The notes below the pieces were generated by a model that worked only from the letters and a program-made list of their open reading frames with translations, was not told the origin of the DNA and searched no databases. A program made the position numbers and the translations under genes. DNA of 46,359 nucleotides, taken from assembly GCA_964523415.1 (NCBI GenBank), contig CAZFZB010000007.1, positions 1 through 46,359 on the forward strand, written 5' to 3'. Position 1 is the stretch's first letter. The number at the start of each line of letters is the position of its first letter. This DNA is from M0108 sp964523415 (GTDB lineage: Bacteria; Pseudomonadota; Gammaproteobacteria; Chromatiales; Chromatiaceae). Positions 34,327 through 41,542 of the stretch are shown here, in pieces.

Positions 34327-35153
34327 GGATTGGTTGCCAGCAGGGTGGAGAGTTCCTGGGATCGGGCCTGGGCAGAACGCACGGCCCGGGCGATCAGGTT
34401 TGAAAAATCACCTTCCATCAATACCTTGAGAGCGCTTTCGGTGGTGCCGCCGGGCGAGGTCACCCGTTCACGCAACTCCTTGGGGTCCAGACTACTCTCC
34501 ATGGCCATGCGGGCGGCACCCAAGGCGGTCTGGATGGTCAGAAGACGGGCGCTCTCGGCATCCAGGCCCAACTCCACGGCTACCTTCTCCAGTTCCTCCA
34601 TGAGCAGGAAAAAGTAGGCCGGTCCGCTTCCGGAAACGGCGGTAACCGCATCCAGCAGCTCCTCATCATCCACCCAGCGGGTGAGGCCTCCGGCGCGCAT
34701 GATCGTCTCGGCACGGTTGCGTTGGCCGGGGCTGACTGCCGGGGTGGCGTGCATGACGATGGCCCCGGCCTGGATCATGGCCGGGGTATTGGGCATGGTA
34801 CGCACCAAGGGGCGGGGACCGCCTAGCCAGGCCTGGATGCTAGACTCACGGATGCCTGCCATGATGGAAATATAGAGCGGGATCTTGGTCGTCAGGGCCT
34901 GGCCCAGATCCGAGCAAACGGTGTAGGCCATCTGGGGCTTGACGCACAGCAGCACCACGTCAGCCGCGCCCTGAGCCGCGGCGTTATCCTGGGTAACCTG
35001 CACCCCATAGTGGCGTGCCAACTGTTCCCGTTTATCCGCGTCCGGCTCGCTGACGATGAGATCGGCCGGATCGTAACCATCGCTGACCAAGCCAGCGATC
35101 AGGCTGCTGCCCATATGGCCGCCCCCGATGAAGGCGATCGTCTCTCGTGTCAT
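34323..35153 (-). CDS. proC: Pyrroline-5-carboxylate reductase
   Basis: ProC (276 residues) reduces pyrroline-5-carboxylate to proline. IAFIGGGHMGSSLIAGLV is the NAD(P)-binding glycine motif, VKPQM and VRTMPNTPAMIQAGAIVMH follow, and ALDAVTAVSGSGPAYFFLLMEEL with VTSPGGTTESAL is the C-terminal signature. Translation is coupled to yggT by a four-base overlap. It lies 61 bases downstream of yggS. Confidence 0.97.
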   Translation of the reverse strand: MTRETIAFIGGGHMGSSLIAGLVSDGYDPADLIVSEPDADKREQLARHYGVQVTQDNAAAQGAADVVLLCVKPQMAYTVCSDLGQALTTKIPLYISIMAGIRESSIQAWLGGPRPLVRTMPNTPAMIQAGAIVMHATPAVSPGQRNRAETIMRAGGLTRWVDDEELLDAVTAVSGSGPAYFFLLMEELEKVAVELGLDAESARLLTIQTALGAARMAMESSLDPKELRERVTSPGGTTESALKVLMEGDFSNLIARAVRSAQARSQELSTLLATNP

Positions 35154-35214
35154 ATCAAATCAATTCCTGAATTTGGGACCTGGGCGACGATTTTAGACCA
35201 AGTTTCTCCCCAGA

Positions 35215-35913
35215 CTAGGGTCTTGCACCAAAAATGGCCGTACCTATCCGTACCCAGGTCGCCCCCTCCGCGATCGCCGCCTCCAGGTCATCGGACATGC
35301 CCATGGAAAGTTCCCGGAGGGGGCAATCTGGGCTGGCCAGGCGGTCCCGTAACTGGCGCAACGCCAGGAAGGGCTGGCGCTGAGCGGCCTCTCCCACCGC
35401 CGGGGCCGGCATGCACATGAGCCCAACCACCTCCAATCCCCGTAGCTTCTGGCAGGCGGCGAGCAGGGCGGGGGCCTCCTCGGGGGGAACGCCGTTCTTG
35501 GTCTCCTCGCCGCTGATATTGATCTGCAGGCAAACTCTGAGCGGTGGCAGCCCGGATGGGCGTTGGTGCGAGAGCCGCTCGGCATGGTGGGCATCATCCA
35601 GGCCGTGAACCCAATGGCAATGTTCTGAGATCTGGCGCGTCTTGTTGGCCTGGATCTGGCCGATGAAATGCCATTCCAGGGGTAGGTCCGCCAGGTCGGC
35701 CATCTTGGCGAGGGCCTCCTGAAGGTAATTTTCTCCGAAGGCCAGTTGACCTGCGGCATGGGCGAGGCGAATGGCCTGGGTGCTCTGTCTCTTGCTGACC
35801 GCCAGGACGGCGACGCTGCCCGGGTCACGCCCAAAGCGTATCTCGGCGGCTCTGATCCGGCGTTGCACCAGGGCCAGGTTGGCCGCGACCGTGGCGGGGG
35901 CTGAAAGAGGCAT
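35215..35913 (-). CDS. yggS: YggS family pyridoxal phosphate homeostasis protein
   Basis: A PLP-binding protein (232 residues) with the alanine-racemase N-terminal fold. LLAVSKRQS has the Schiff-base lysine (near residue 42), FGENYLQEAL, WHFIGQIQANKTR and LSMGMSDDLEAAIAEGATWVRIGTAIFG are family motifs. It controls PLP levels rather than catalysing racemisation. The neighbourhood yggS-proC-yggT-yggU is conserved. Confidence 0.95.
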   Translation of the reverse strand: MPLSAPATVAANLALVQRRIRAAEIRFGRDPGSVAVLAVSKRQSTQAIRLAHAAGQLAFGENYLQEALAKMADLADLPLEWHFIGQIQANKTRQISEHCHWVHGLDDAHHAERLSHQRPSGLPPLRVCLQINISGEETKNGVPPEEAPALLAACQKLRGLEVVGLMCMPAPAVGEAAQRQPFLALRQLRDRLASPDCPLRELSMGMSDDLEAAIAEGATWVRIGTAIFGARP

Positions 35914-35936
35914 CTCAGGCTCTGGCGAAAGGTGGA

Positions 35937-36551
35937 TTAGGGCTCACCTTTGAGGTAGCGCACCAATTTGGCCAGGGCCTGCCCGCGATGGCTGAGGCGG
36001 TTCTTGGTGGCGGGTTCCAACTCGGCGGAGCTGAGACCCTCGCTTGGGACGAAAAAAATGGGGTCGTAACCGAAGCCGTTCTCGCCACGCGGCTCTGGCA
36101 GGATGATGCCCTCCCAGGTGCCCTGGCAAATCACCGGGGTCGGGTCCTCGGCGTGGCGCATATAGACCATCAGACACTGGAAGCGGGCCGTGCGCTGCTC
36201 CGCTGGCACCCCTTCCATATCCTTCAGTAACTTGTAGAGGTTTTCCAGGTCGGATGCCCCAGGGCCGGCATAGCGGGCGGAATAGATGCCCGGCGCCCCC
36301 GCCAGGGCATCTACCTCGATACCGGAATCGTCGGCAATCGCCGCCAGGCCACTATGGGCGGCGGCGTTGCGCGCCTTGAGAATGGCATTTTCGACGAAGC
36401 TCAGGCCCGTCTCCTCCGCCTCGGCGACCCCTAGTTCACCCTGTGGGAGGACATGGATGTCCTCCACCGCGAGGAGGGCGTTGATCTCGCGCACCTTGCC
36501 CGCGTTGTTACTGGCCAGGACGATGGATTCCCCATGATGGGTCTTGGGCAT
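35937..36551 (-). CDS. rdgB: XTP/dITP diphosphatase
   Basis: A Ham1/RdgB-type house-cleaning enzyme (204 residues) hydrolysing dITP, ITP and XTP. VLASNNAGKVREINALL is the N-terminal signature, AIADDSGIEVDALAGAPGIY holds catalytic acids, GFGYDPIFFVP is the purine-binding motif, and LSHRGQAL is the C-terminal block. It ends 23 bases before yggS on the same strand. Confidence 0.97.
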   Translation of the reverse strand: MPKTHHGESIVLASNNAGKVREINALLAVEDIHVLPQGELGVAEAEETGLSFVENAILKARNAAAHSGLAAIADDSGIEVDALAGAPGIYSARYAGPGASDLENLYKLLKDMEGVPAEQRTARFQCLMVYMRHAEDPTPVICQGTWEGIILPEPRGENGFGYDPIFFVPSEGLSSAELEPATKNRLSHRGQALAKLVRYLKGEP

Positions 36552-36581
36552 GGCGGGCTTCTCCGACTGAAGTGATTTGCG

Positions 36582-37787
36582 TTATACCTCCCCGCGATTG
36601 TAATCCGGTTGGGCGGTGATTTTGTGGATGCTGAGATCCGCGCCCATGTATTCGTCCTCCTGACTTAGGCGCAGACCCATGGTCGCCTTGATGGCCCCGT
36701 AAATCAGGAAGCCGCCGCCAAAGGCGATCGCGACTCCGGCCAGGCTGCCAGCCAACTGGCTGCCAAAGGTCACGCCTCCGACCCCGCCCAGGGCCTGGAG
36801 CCCAAAAATCCCAGCAGCGATCCCGCCCCAGAGCCCGCACAGTCCATGCAGGGGCCAGACGCCCAGCACATCGTCGATGCGCCATTTATTCTGGGTCAGG
36901 GTAAAGGCGTAAACAAAGAGGGCACCGGCCACGGTCCCAGTAATCAAGGCACCAATGGGGTGCATGAGATCCGAGCCGGCACAGACCGCCACCAGTCCTG
37001 CCAGGGGACCGTTGTGCAGGAAGCCCGGGTCGTTTCTGCCGGCGATCAAGGCCGCCAGGATACCGCCAACCATGGCCATCAGGGAGTTCACGGCCACCAG
37101 CCCGCTGACGGCCTCCAGGGTTTGGGCGGACATGACATTGAAGCCGAACCACCCGACGGTCAGGGTCCAGGCCCCGATCGACAGGAAGGGGATGGAGGAG
37201 GGCGGATGCGCCGTGATGCCACCGTCAATTCGATAGCGTCCCTGCCGGGGGCCAAGCAGCAAGACGGCGGCGAGACCGATCCAGCCACCGACGGCATGCA
37301 CCACAATGGAGCCGGCGAAGTCATGAAATGGTGCACCGAAGAGGTGCTCGATCAGCGTCTGCATGCCGTGATTACCGTTCCAGACCAGGCCCTCAAAGAA
37401 GGGATAGAGGAGCCCGACGATTACCAGAGAGGCGAGCAACTGGGGGTTGAAGCGGGCGCGTTCGGCGATGCCTCCCGACACGATAGCCGGGATGGCTGCG
37501 GCAAAAGTCAGTAGAAAGAAGAATTTGACCAGGGCATAGCCATGTTGGTCCTGAAGGGCGGCGGCGTTGGAGAAGAAATTGACCCCGTAAGCGATCCAGT
37601 ACCCGACGAAGAAATAGGCGATGGTCGAAATAGCGAAGTCAGTCATGATCTTTGCCAGGGCATTGACCTGATTCTTGGCCCGAACCGTTCCCAATTCCAG
37701 GAAGGCAAAGCCTGCGTGCATGGCCAGTACCATGACCGCACCAATCAGGATGAATAGGACGTCGCCGCCGGTCCTCACTGTCTCCAT
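36582..37787 (-). CDS. amt: Ammonium transporter (Amt/Rh family)
   Basis: Channel-like transporter (401 residues, about 11 helices) for ammonium. The N-terminal block FAFLELGTVRAKNQVNALAK, GGIAERARF, the DFAGSIVVHAVGGWIGLAAV stretch with the pore histidine, and the later DVLGVWPLHGLCGLWGGIAA with its second histidine are Amt signatures. The N-terminus is short, without a separate signal peptide. No glnK gene is adjacent, unlike many amtB loci. A palindrome lies in a plausible promoter 53 bases upstream. Confidence 0.93.
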   Translation of the reverse strand: METVRTGGDVLFILIGAVMVLAMHAGFAFLELGTVRAKNQVNALAKIMTDFAISTIAYFFVGYWIAYGVNFFSNAAALQDQHGYALVKFFFLLTFAAAIPAIVSGGIAERARFNPQLLASLVIVGLLYPFFEGLVWNGNHGMQTLIEHLFGAPFHDFAGSIVVHAVGGWIGLAAVLLLGPRQGRYRIDGGITAHPPSSIPFLSIGAWTLTVGWFGFNVMSAQTLEAVSGLVAVNSLMAMVGGILAALIAGRNDPGFLHNGPLAGLVAVCAGSDLMHPIGALITGTVAGALFVYAFTLTQNKWRIDDVLGVWPLHGLCGLWGGIAAGIFGLQALGGVGGVTFGSQLAGSLAGVAIAFGGGFLIYGAIKATMGLRLSQEDEYMGADLSIHKITAQPDYNRGEV

Positions 37788-37839
37788 GGAAAGCTACCTC
37801 TGTGCCAAGGGAAATCGAAAAAATGGGTGGTAAGTATAA

Positions 37840-37852
37840 GCACGAATCGTGC
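37840..37852 (-). promoter_or_regulatory. 13-bp palindrome overlapping a candidate amt promoter
   Basis: GCACGAATCGTGC is symmetric about one central base. On the minus strand it directly precedes a TATACT that could be the -10 of amt, so a bound protein would block the promoter. The GCAC...GTGC half-sites recall NtrC sites, but the spacing is two bases shorter than the usual GCAC-N7-GTGC. The regulator is unknown. Confidence 0.35.
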
Positions 37853-37888
37853 CTATTACTGGGTAGCTCGAGGACTTCGGCCCGCTGA

Positions 37889-38605
37889 TCAGGCCAGGTG
37901 GGCCCCACGCTGGGCGATGAGGATGTCGCGGATACCCGCCTCGGCCAGATCCAGCAGCTCGTTCATCTCGAGGCGGGTAAAGGTCGCCCCCTCCGCCGTG
38001 CCCTGGACCTCGACGAAGCGTCCCTCGCCGTCCATGACGACGTTCATGTCGGTATGGGCGGTGCAGTCCTCGGCATAATCCAGGTCGAGGACAGGAACAC
38101 CTTGGTAGATACCGACTGAAACGGCGGCAATCTGGGCGGTCAGGGGGTCGCGATCGATCTTGCTGGTGGCAATCAGCCCCTGGACGGCATCGCGCAGGGC
38201 TACCCAGGCACCGCTGATAGCGGCGGTACGGGTGCCACCGTCCGCCTGCAGCACATCACAATCCAGGGTCAGGGTACGTTCACCCAGGGCCTTGAGATTC
38301 ACCGCCGCTCGCAGGGAGCGCCCGATCAGGCGCTGGATCTCCAGGGTACGCCCCCCCTGCTTACCCTTGGCCGCCTCTCGCTGCATGCGCTCGTTGGTGG
38401 AGCGCGGCAGCATGCCGTACTCCGCCGTGATCCAGCCACTGCCCTTACCCTTGAGGAAGGGCGGTACCCGCTCTTCGATACTGGCGGTGCAGAGGACACG
38501 GGTGTCGCCGAACTCGGCCAGGACCGAGCCCTCGGCATGGCGGGTGAAGCCCCGGGTAAAGCGCAGGGTACGCATCTGGTCAGGGCGGCGAAGAGAAGGA
38601 CGCAT
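37889..38605 (-). CDS. rph: Ribonuclease PH
   Basis: RNase PH (238 residues) trims tRNA 3' ends phosphorolytically. TRGFTRHAEGSVLAEFGDTR, GWITAEYGMLPRST, QRLIGRSLRAAVNLKALGER and CDVLQADGGTRTAAISGAW are family signatures, with the phosphate-binding arginine and catalytic aspartates retained. It is divergent from yicC, the conserved gammaproteobacterial arrangement, across 149 bases. Confidence 0.97.
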   Translation of the reverse strand: MRPSLRRPDQMRTLRFTRGFTRHAEGSVLAEFGDTRVLCTASIEERVPPFLKGKGSGWITAEYGMLPRSTNERMQREAAKGKQGGRTLEIQRLIGRSLRAAVNLKALGERTLTLDCDVLQADGGTRTAAISGAWVALRDAVQGLIATSKIDRDPLTAQIAAVSVGIYQGVPVLDLDYAEDCTAHTDMNVVMDGEGRFVEVQGTAEGATFTRLEMNELLDLAEAGIRDILIAQRGAHLA

Positions 38606-38754
38606 GGCAATGGCTCGTGGACGTTACAAAGGGAAGGGAGCCCGCATCTTCGAGGCTGGCGCGGCGCAGGTCAAATGACGGGCTCGGAGGGTATCATGGT
38701 GGCCTCAGCATCCATCCACCCTTCTCAATCCATACCGGGGAACCACCAGCCACC

Positions 38755-39621
38755 ATGTCCAAGAGTATGACCGCCTTTGCCCGTGAGACCCACGCCGGGG
38801 AACAGGGAGAACTGACCTGGGAGCTACGCTCCGTGAATCACCGCTTTCTTGAAACCTTCGTGCGTCTGCCCGAGGACCTGCGCAACTTGGAGGCAGGGGT
38901 GCGCGAGCGGATCTCTGCCCGTCTGGACCGTGGCAAGGTGGATTGCAGTTTGCGTTTCGCCCCCTCGCCGGCGGCGAGCGGCGAGTTGCGCATCAACCAT
39001 CGCTTTCTGGAACTCCTGCTGGCCGCGGGCGCGGAGGTCGCGGAGCGGCTAGGCCAACACGCGGCACCGGAGCCCTTCGACCTCCTGCGTTGGCCAGGTG
39101 TTCTCCAGGAGGAGAAGCTCGATCTCGGGCCTGTTCAAATCCAGGCCCTGGCATTGCTCGACCAAACCCTACAGGTCCTGGTGGCTACGCGCACCCGCGA
39201 GGGCGAGCGCCTGACCGCTTTGATTCAGGACCGTTGCGATCGCCTGTTGGATTGCGTTGCAAGTGTCCGGGAACGCATGCCCCAGGTTATGGAAGAGGTA
39301 CGCCGACGCATCCTCGAGCGCCTCGATGAGGTTCGCGCCGAACTTGACCCCAATCGCCTGGAGCAGGAACTCGCCCTTCTCGCCCAGCGCCTCGACGTGG
39401 ACGAGGAGATGGACCGCCTGCAGGCCCATGTCCAGGAGGTGCGCGCCGTGATCACCACCGACAAACCCGTCGGCCGCCGCCTCGATTTCCTCATGCAGGA
39501 ACTTAACCGCGAGGCCAACACCCTGACCTCCAAGTCCTCCGATCTGGTCGTCACCCGCCTGGCGGTGGATATGAAGGTGCTGATCGAGCAGATGCGCGAG
39601 CAGATCCAGAACTTGGAATAA
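38755..39621 (+). CDS. yicC: YicC family protein (putative endoribonuclease)
   Basis: A 288-residue protein with the YicC N-terminal signature MSKSMTAFARE and ELRSVNHRFLETFVRLP, and the C-terminal DUF1732 block RRLDFLMQELNREANTLTSK with the E-x-N-T-L-x-S-K motif. E. coli YicC has been linked to RNA decay. The ATG at 38755 fits the family; the open frame from 38617 is an unsupported extension. It marks the end of the conserved housekeeping block. Confidence 0.93.
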   Translation: MSKSMTAFARETHAGEQGELTWELRSVNHRFLETFVRLPEDLRNLEAGVRERISARLDRGKVDCSLRFAPSPAASGELRINHRFLELLLAAGAEVAERLGQHAAPEPFDLLRWPGVLQEEKLDLGPVQIQALALLDQTLQVLVATRTREGERLTALIQDRCDRLLDCVASVRERMPQVMEEVRRRILERLDEVRAELDPNRLEQELALLAQRLDVDEEMDRLQAHVQEVRAVITTDKPVGRRLDFLMQELNREANTLTSKSSDLVVTRLAVDMKVLIEQMREQIQNLE

Positions 39622-39736
39622 GGATTCTTAGCCGGGACGCCCTATGTTTGTGTCCGGCTGATGATTGCCTGCCAGATCCCAGTCAACCCGTAACCCCAGG
39701 CGTTTAGGTGCCTCAATCTCTGCGGAGACATGCAAG

Positions 39737-39886
39737 ATGCGGGAGGAAGCTTTATTAAGTTACTTGGGCAGGGGCGGGGAGGAAGGGCTTTATCACCCCT
39801 TGCCGTATCACTGTCTGGATGTGGCGGTCGTTGGTGTCCTATTGCTGAAATGACATCGACCTCTGCACAACCTCCAGGGTGCCTAA
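39737..39886 (+). pseudogene. Decayed 5' fragment of cas3
   Basis: A 38-codon frame (39737-39853) encoding ALLSYLGRGGEEG followed by LYHPLPYHCLDVAVVGVLLL. This matches the start of type I-E-like Cas3, where E. coli has YWGK ... YHCLDVAAVAD, including the first histidine-aspartate-bearing helix of the HD nuclease domain. The frame stops at TGA 39851-39853. Reading through gives HRPLHNLQGA, still plausible Cas3 sequence, before TAA 39884-39886. Nothing downstream resembles the rest of Cas3, and no other cas gene or repeat array is seen. It is probably a remnant of a lost CRISPR-Cas locus. Confidence 0.55.
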
Positions 39887-40245
39887 GAGCGTAGCAGACG
39901 CTGTCTAGGCTCGAGGGTGCTGGAGGAAGCAGTATTCCAAATCTAAGCTCCACCTCCGCTTCGCCTTGTGCGATCGACTCGTCATCGAATCCGCCGTGCT
40001 TGGGTGCTTCGGGTCGGAGAGCGAACCGGCGCAGATAGACGGCCGAAAGGGGTTGGTGCTTGAAGATCAGGAGTAGCGGGTGGGTAAGCTGAGTTACGAA
40101 CCTGAAGGGGTTATGTCGTCTTCAGGGGCCTACCACCTCCCATGCTGAGATGAGGGCAGTTCGAGCCTAGGTTTCGCATGATCTCCGATCACCCTCCAGG
40201 TCAGGATAGGCAGTGGAAAAACCCGGCATGACGAAGCATCTCGGC
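39887..40245. other. Intergenic stretch without a recognisable gene
   Basis: No gene can be supported. A minus-strand frame is free of stops from 40121 to 39642 (about 159 codons, no good start before 39953), and a plus-strand frame is open from 39909 to the TAG at 40074. Neither translation resembles a family I know. It may be a degraded mobile element, or antisense openness in GC-rich DNA. No CRISPR repeat was found. Confidence 0.5.
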
Positions 40246-40638
40246 TCAATCCGGCAGTCGTACTGCCAGTTCGGTCAACCTCGCGGCCTGGCGCACAAGT
40301 TTCTTGTCGAGGCTGACAAAGGCATCGGTGGTACGTCGTGATGCAAGGTGCAAGGCATCGGCGAAATCCAGGCCCTGTTCATGCCAGTCCAAGGCGTGAG
40401 CTATCCGTGCTGGCTCCTCCAATTCCACATTCGCCAGGCCGGAGCAGCCACGAAGCGCCGCAACCACGTGCTCAACTGAATAGCCATAGGCGAAGCGCAA
40501 GACCCATTCGGTCTCCAAAACGACCGTTGTGGCAACGAAGACCGGCCCCTGTTGCAACAGCCGAAAGGCGCGCTGAACCTCTGCGGCGTGCTCCCGGGTC
40601 AGGAGGCGAACCAGGATATTGGTATCAACGCTGACCAT
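40246..40638 (-). CDS. PIN-domain toxin (VapC-like)
   Basis: A 130-residue PIN-domain ribonuclease, the toxin half of a VapBC-type module. Acidic metal-binding residues are Asp5 in VSVDTNILVRLL, glutamates in VLETEW (residues 42-44), Asp in GLDFADALHLA and Asp in FVSLDKKL, the expected PIN quartet. Such toxins cleave tRNA or rRNA when the antitoxin is degraded. The ATG at 40638 has GGAG upstream and overlaps the antitoxin gene by 14 bases, normal for coupled pairs; an upstream in-frame ATG at 40662 lacks PIN character. Confidence 0.85.
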   Translation of the reverse strand: MVSVDTNILVRLLTREHAAEVQRAFRLLQQGPVFVATTVVLETEWVLRFAYGYSVEHVVAALRGCSGLANVELEEPARIAHALDWHEQGLDFADALHLASRRTTDAFVSLDKKLVRQAARLTELAVRLPD

Positions 40639-40885
40639 AGTGCTCCGCCACGCCCCGGGCAATGGCCTCCTCTATCTCTTCCAGGGTCTTCGCCGCCCTT
40701 TGGTAGTTCAACATCCCGGCCACGGCATCCAGTTCGGTGGGGGGGAAGGGGCGCTTCCCGCGCAGCAGGACCCCCTCCGGGGTATTGATGACCTCCAGGT
40801 CTTGGCCGGGAAGCCACTGATGCGCCGCGCGCACTGCGCTGGGGATGATTACCTGTCCCTTGCTGAACAAACGGGTGGAAGGCAT
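40625..40885 (-). CDS. AbrB/MazE-type antitoxin (VapB-like)
   Basis: An 86-residue protein with an N-terminal swapped-hairpin AbrB DNA-binding domain: MPSTRLFSKGQVIIPSAVR, then PGQDLEVINTPEGVLLRG. The C-terminal half (ELDAVAGMLNYQRAAKTLEE) would wrap the PIN toxin. GGAGG lies six bases before the ATG at 40885. It precedes and overlaps the toxin gene and would repress its own promoter; a matching inverted repeat lies just upstream. Confidence 0.85.
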   Translation of the reverse strand: MPSTRLFSKGQVIIPSAVRAAHQWLPGQDLEVINTPEGVLLRGKRPFPPTELDAVAGMLNYQRAAKTLEEIEEAIARGVAEHYGQR

Positions 40886-40901
40886 GAGATTCCTCCAGTG
40901 C

Positions 40902-40921
40902 AGTAAGATATTTTTCTTACT
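40902..40921 (-). promoter_or_regulatory. Inverted repeat upstream of the toxin-antitoxin pair
   Basis: AGTAAGA (40902-40908) and TCTTACT (40915-40921) are perfect inverted arms around TATTTT. The repeat begins 17 bases before the antitoxin ATG, next to its Shine-Dalgarno, in an AT-rich stretch suited to a promoter. It is a natural operator for autoregulation by the AbrB-type antitoxin. Confidence 0.6.
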
Positions 40922-41015
40922 AAAGACTATCTTGATTACCAACAAAACACCGCCATCAAGCGTGATCTCCGTTGCCCGGATGAATCCCGAAACCATCGTA
41001 CACGTAGAATGGACA

Positions 41016-41283
41016 ATGAATTGGCATGACTACAACGCTGCCGACCCGGACATTCTGGCGGGCAAGCCCATCATCAAAGGAACCCGCCTTTCGGTGGAGC
41101 TGATCCTGGAGCGGATGGCCGATGACTGGACACTTCAAGACCTGCTGGATTCCTAATCCCGAGCTGAATCCGGAGGCGGTGCGGGCGGTTTGTGCCCTGT
41201 CCCTTGACCTTGTGAGAGAAGAGCGATTTTTCGCCTTGGACAAGATCGCAGCACTCCCTTCAGGCTGTTTGCGTCGTCATTAG
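41016..41283 (+). pseudogene. DUF433 antitoxin-like gene broken by one extra base
   Basis: The frame from 41016 gives MNWHDYNAADPDILAGKPII and then KGTRLSVELILERMADDW, the DUF433 signature (DP-x-I-L-x-GKP-x-I-x-GTR). It ends LLDS with TAA at 41154-41156. Removing one A from TCCTAATCCC gives SYPELNPEAVRAV in the next frame, which is how DUF433 proteins continue; that frame then runs to TAG 41281-41283. DUF433 proteins are usually antitoxins for DUF5615/PIN-like toxins, and none follows here. The break could be real decay or a sequencing error. ATG 40980 is an alternative start. Confidence 0.75.
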
Positions 41284-41454
41284 CAAGCTCCGGTGGTCAT
41301 CAGGGGCTGAGTGGAGCCTTGACTGTACCCCCGAAGAGTGCGGATACTTCGGTCTAGGCGGTTGGATTTACTGTCCTTCGCACTTTACGATCGATTTCAC
41401 CAAGGGGCGTCGGGATCGGTTATCGTCTTATCCCAGCAAAACTATCGGGGAAAA

Positions 41455-41484
41455 TTGACAAGCGCTCGCTCCCGTTTCGATATT
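41455..41484 (+). promoter_or_regulatory. Candidate sigma-70 promoter of the liv operon
   Basis: TTGACA (41455-41460), an 18-base spacer and GATATT (41479-41484, four of six matches to TATAAT) lie about 60 bases before the livK start. The rest of 41284-41542 shows no gene; a 63-codon frame at 41338 has no supporting features. Confidence 0.45.
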
Positions 41485-41542
41485 TGTGACGCCTTTCCCC
41501 ACCCAACTCTCCAGTTGCATCCCTTTTAGGAGGATTTTGACG

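Noticed and set aside
37790..37815. Sigma-54 promoter (TGGCAC-N5-TAGCT, minus strand) before amt
   Set aside because: The -24/-12 spacing fits, but transcription would start inside the coding sequence, only a few bases past the ATG.
39622..40245. CRISPR array associated with the cas3 relic
   Set aside because: No regularly spaced direct repeats were found in this stretch.
41338..41529. A 63-codon frame before livK
   Set aside because: It has no ribosome-binding site or family resemblance, and it spans the candidate liv promoter.
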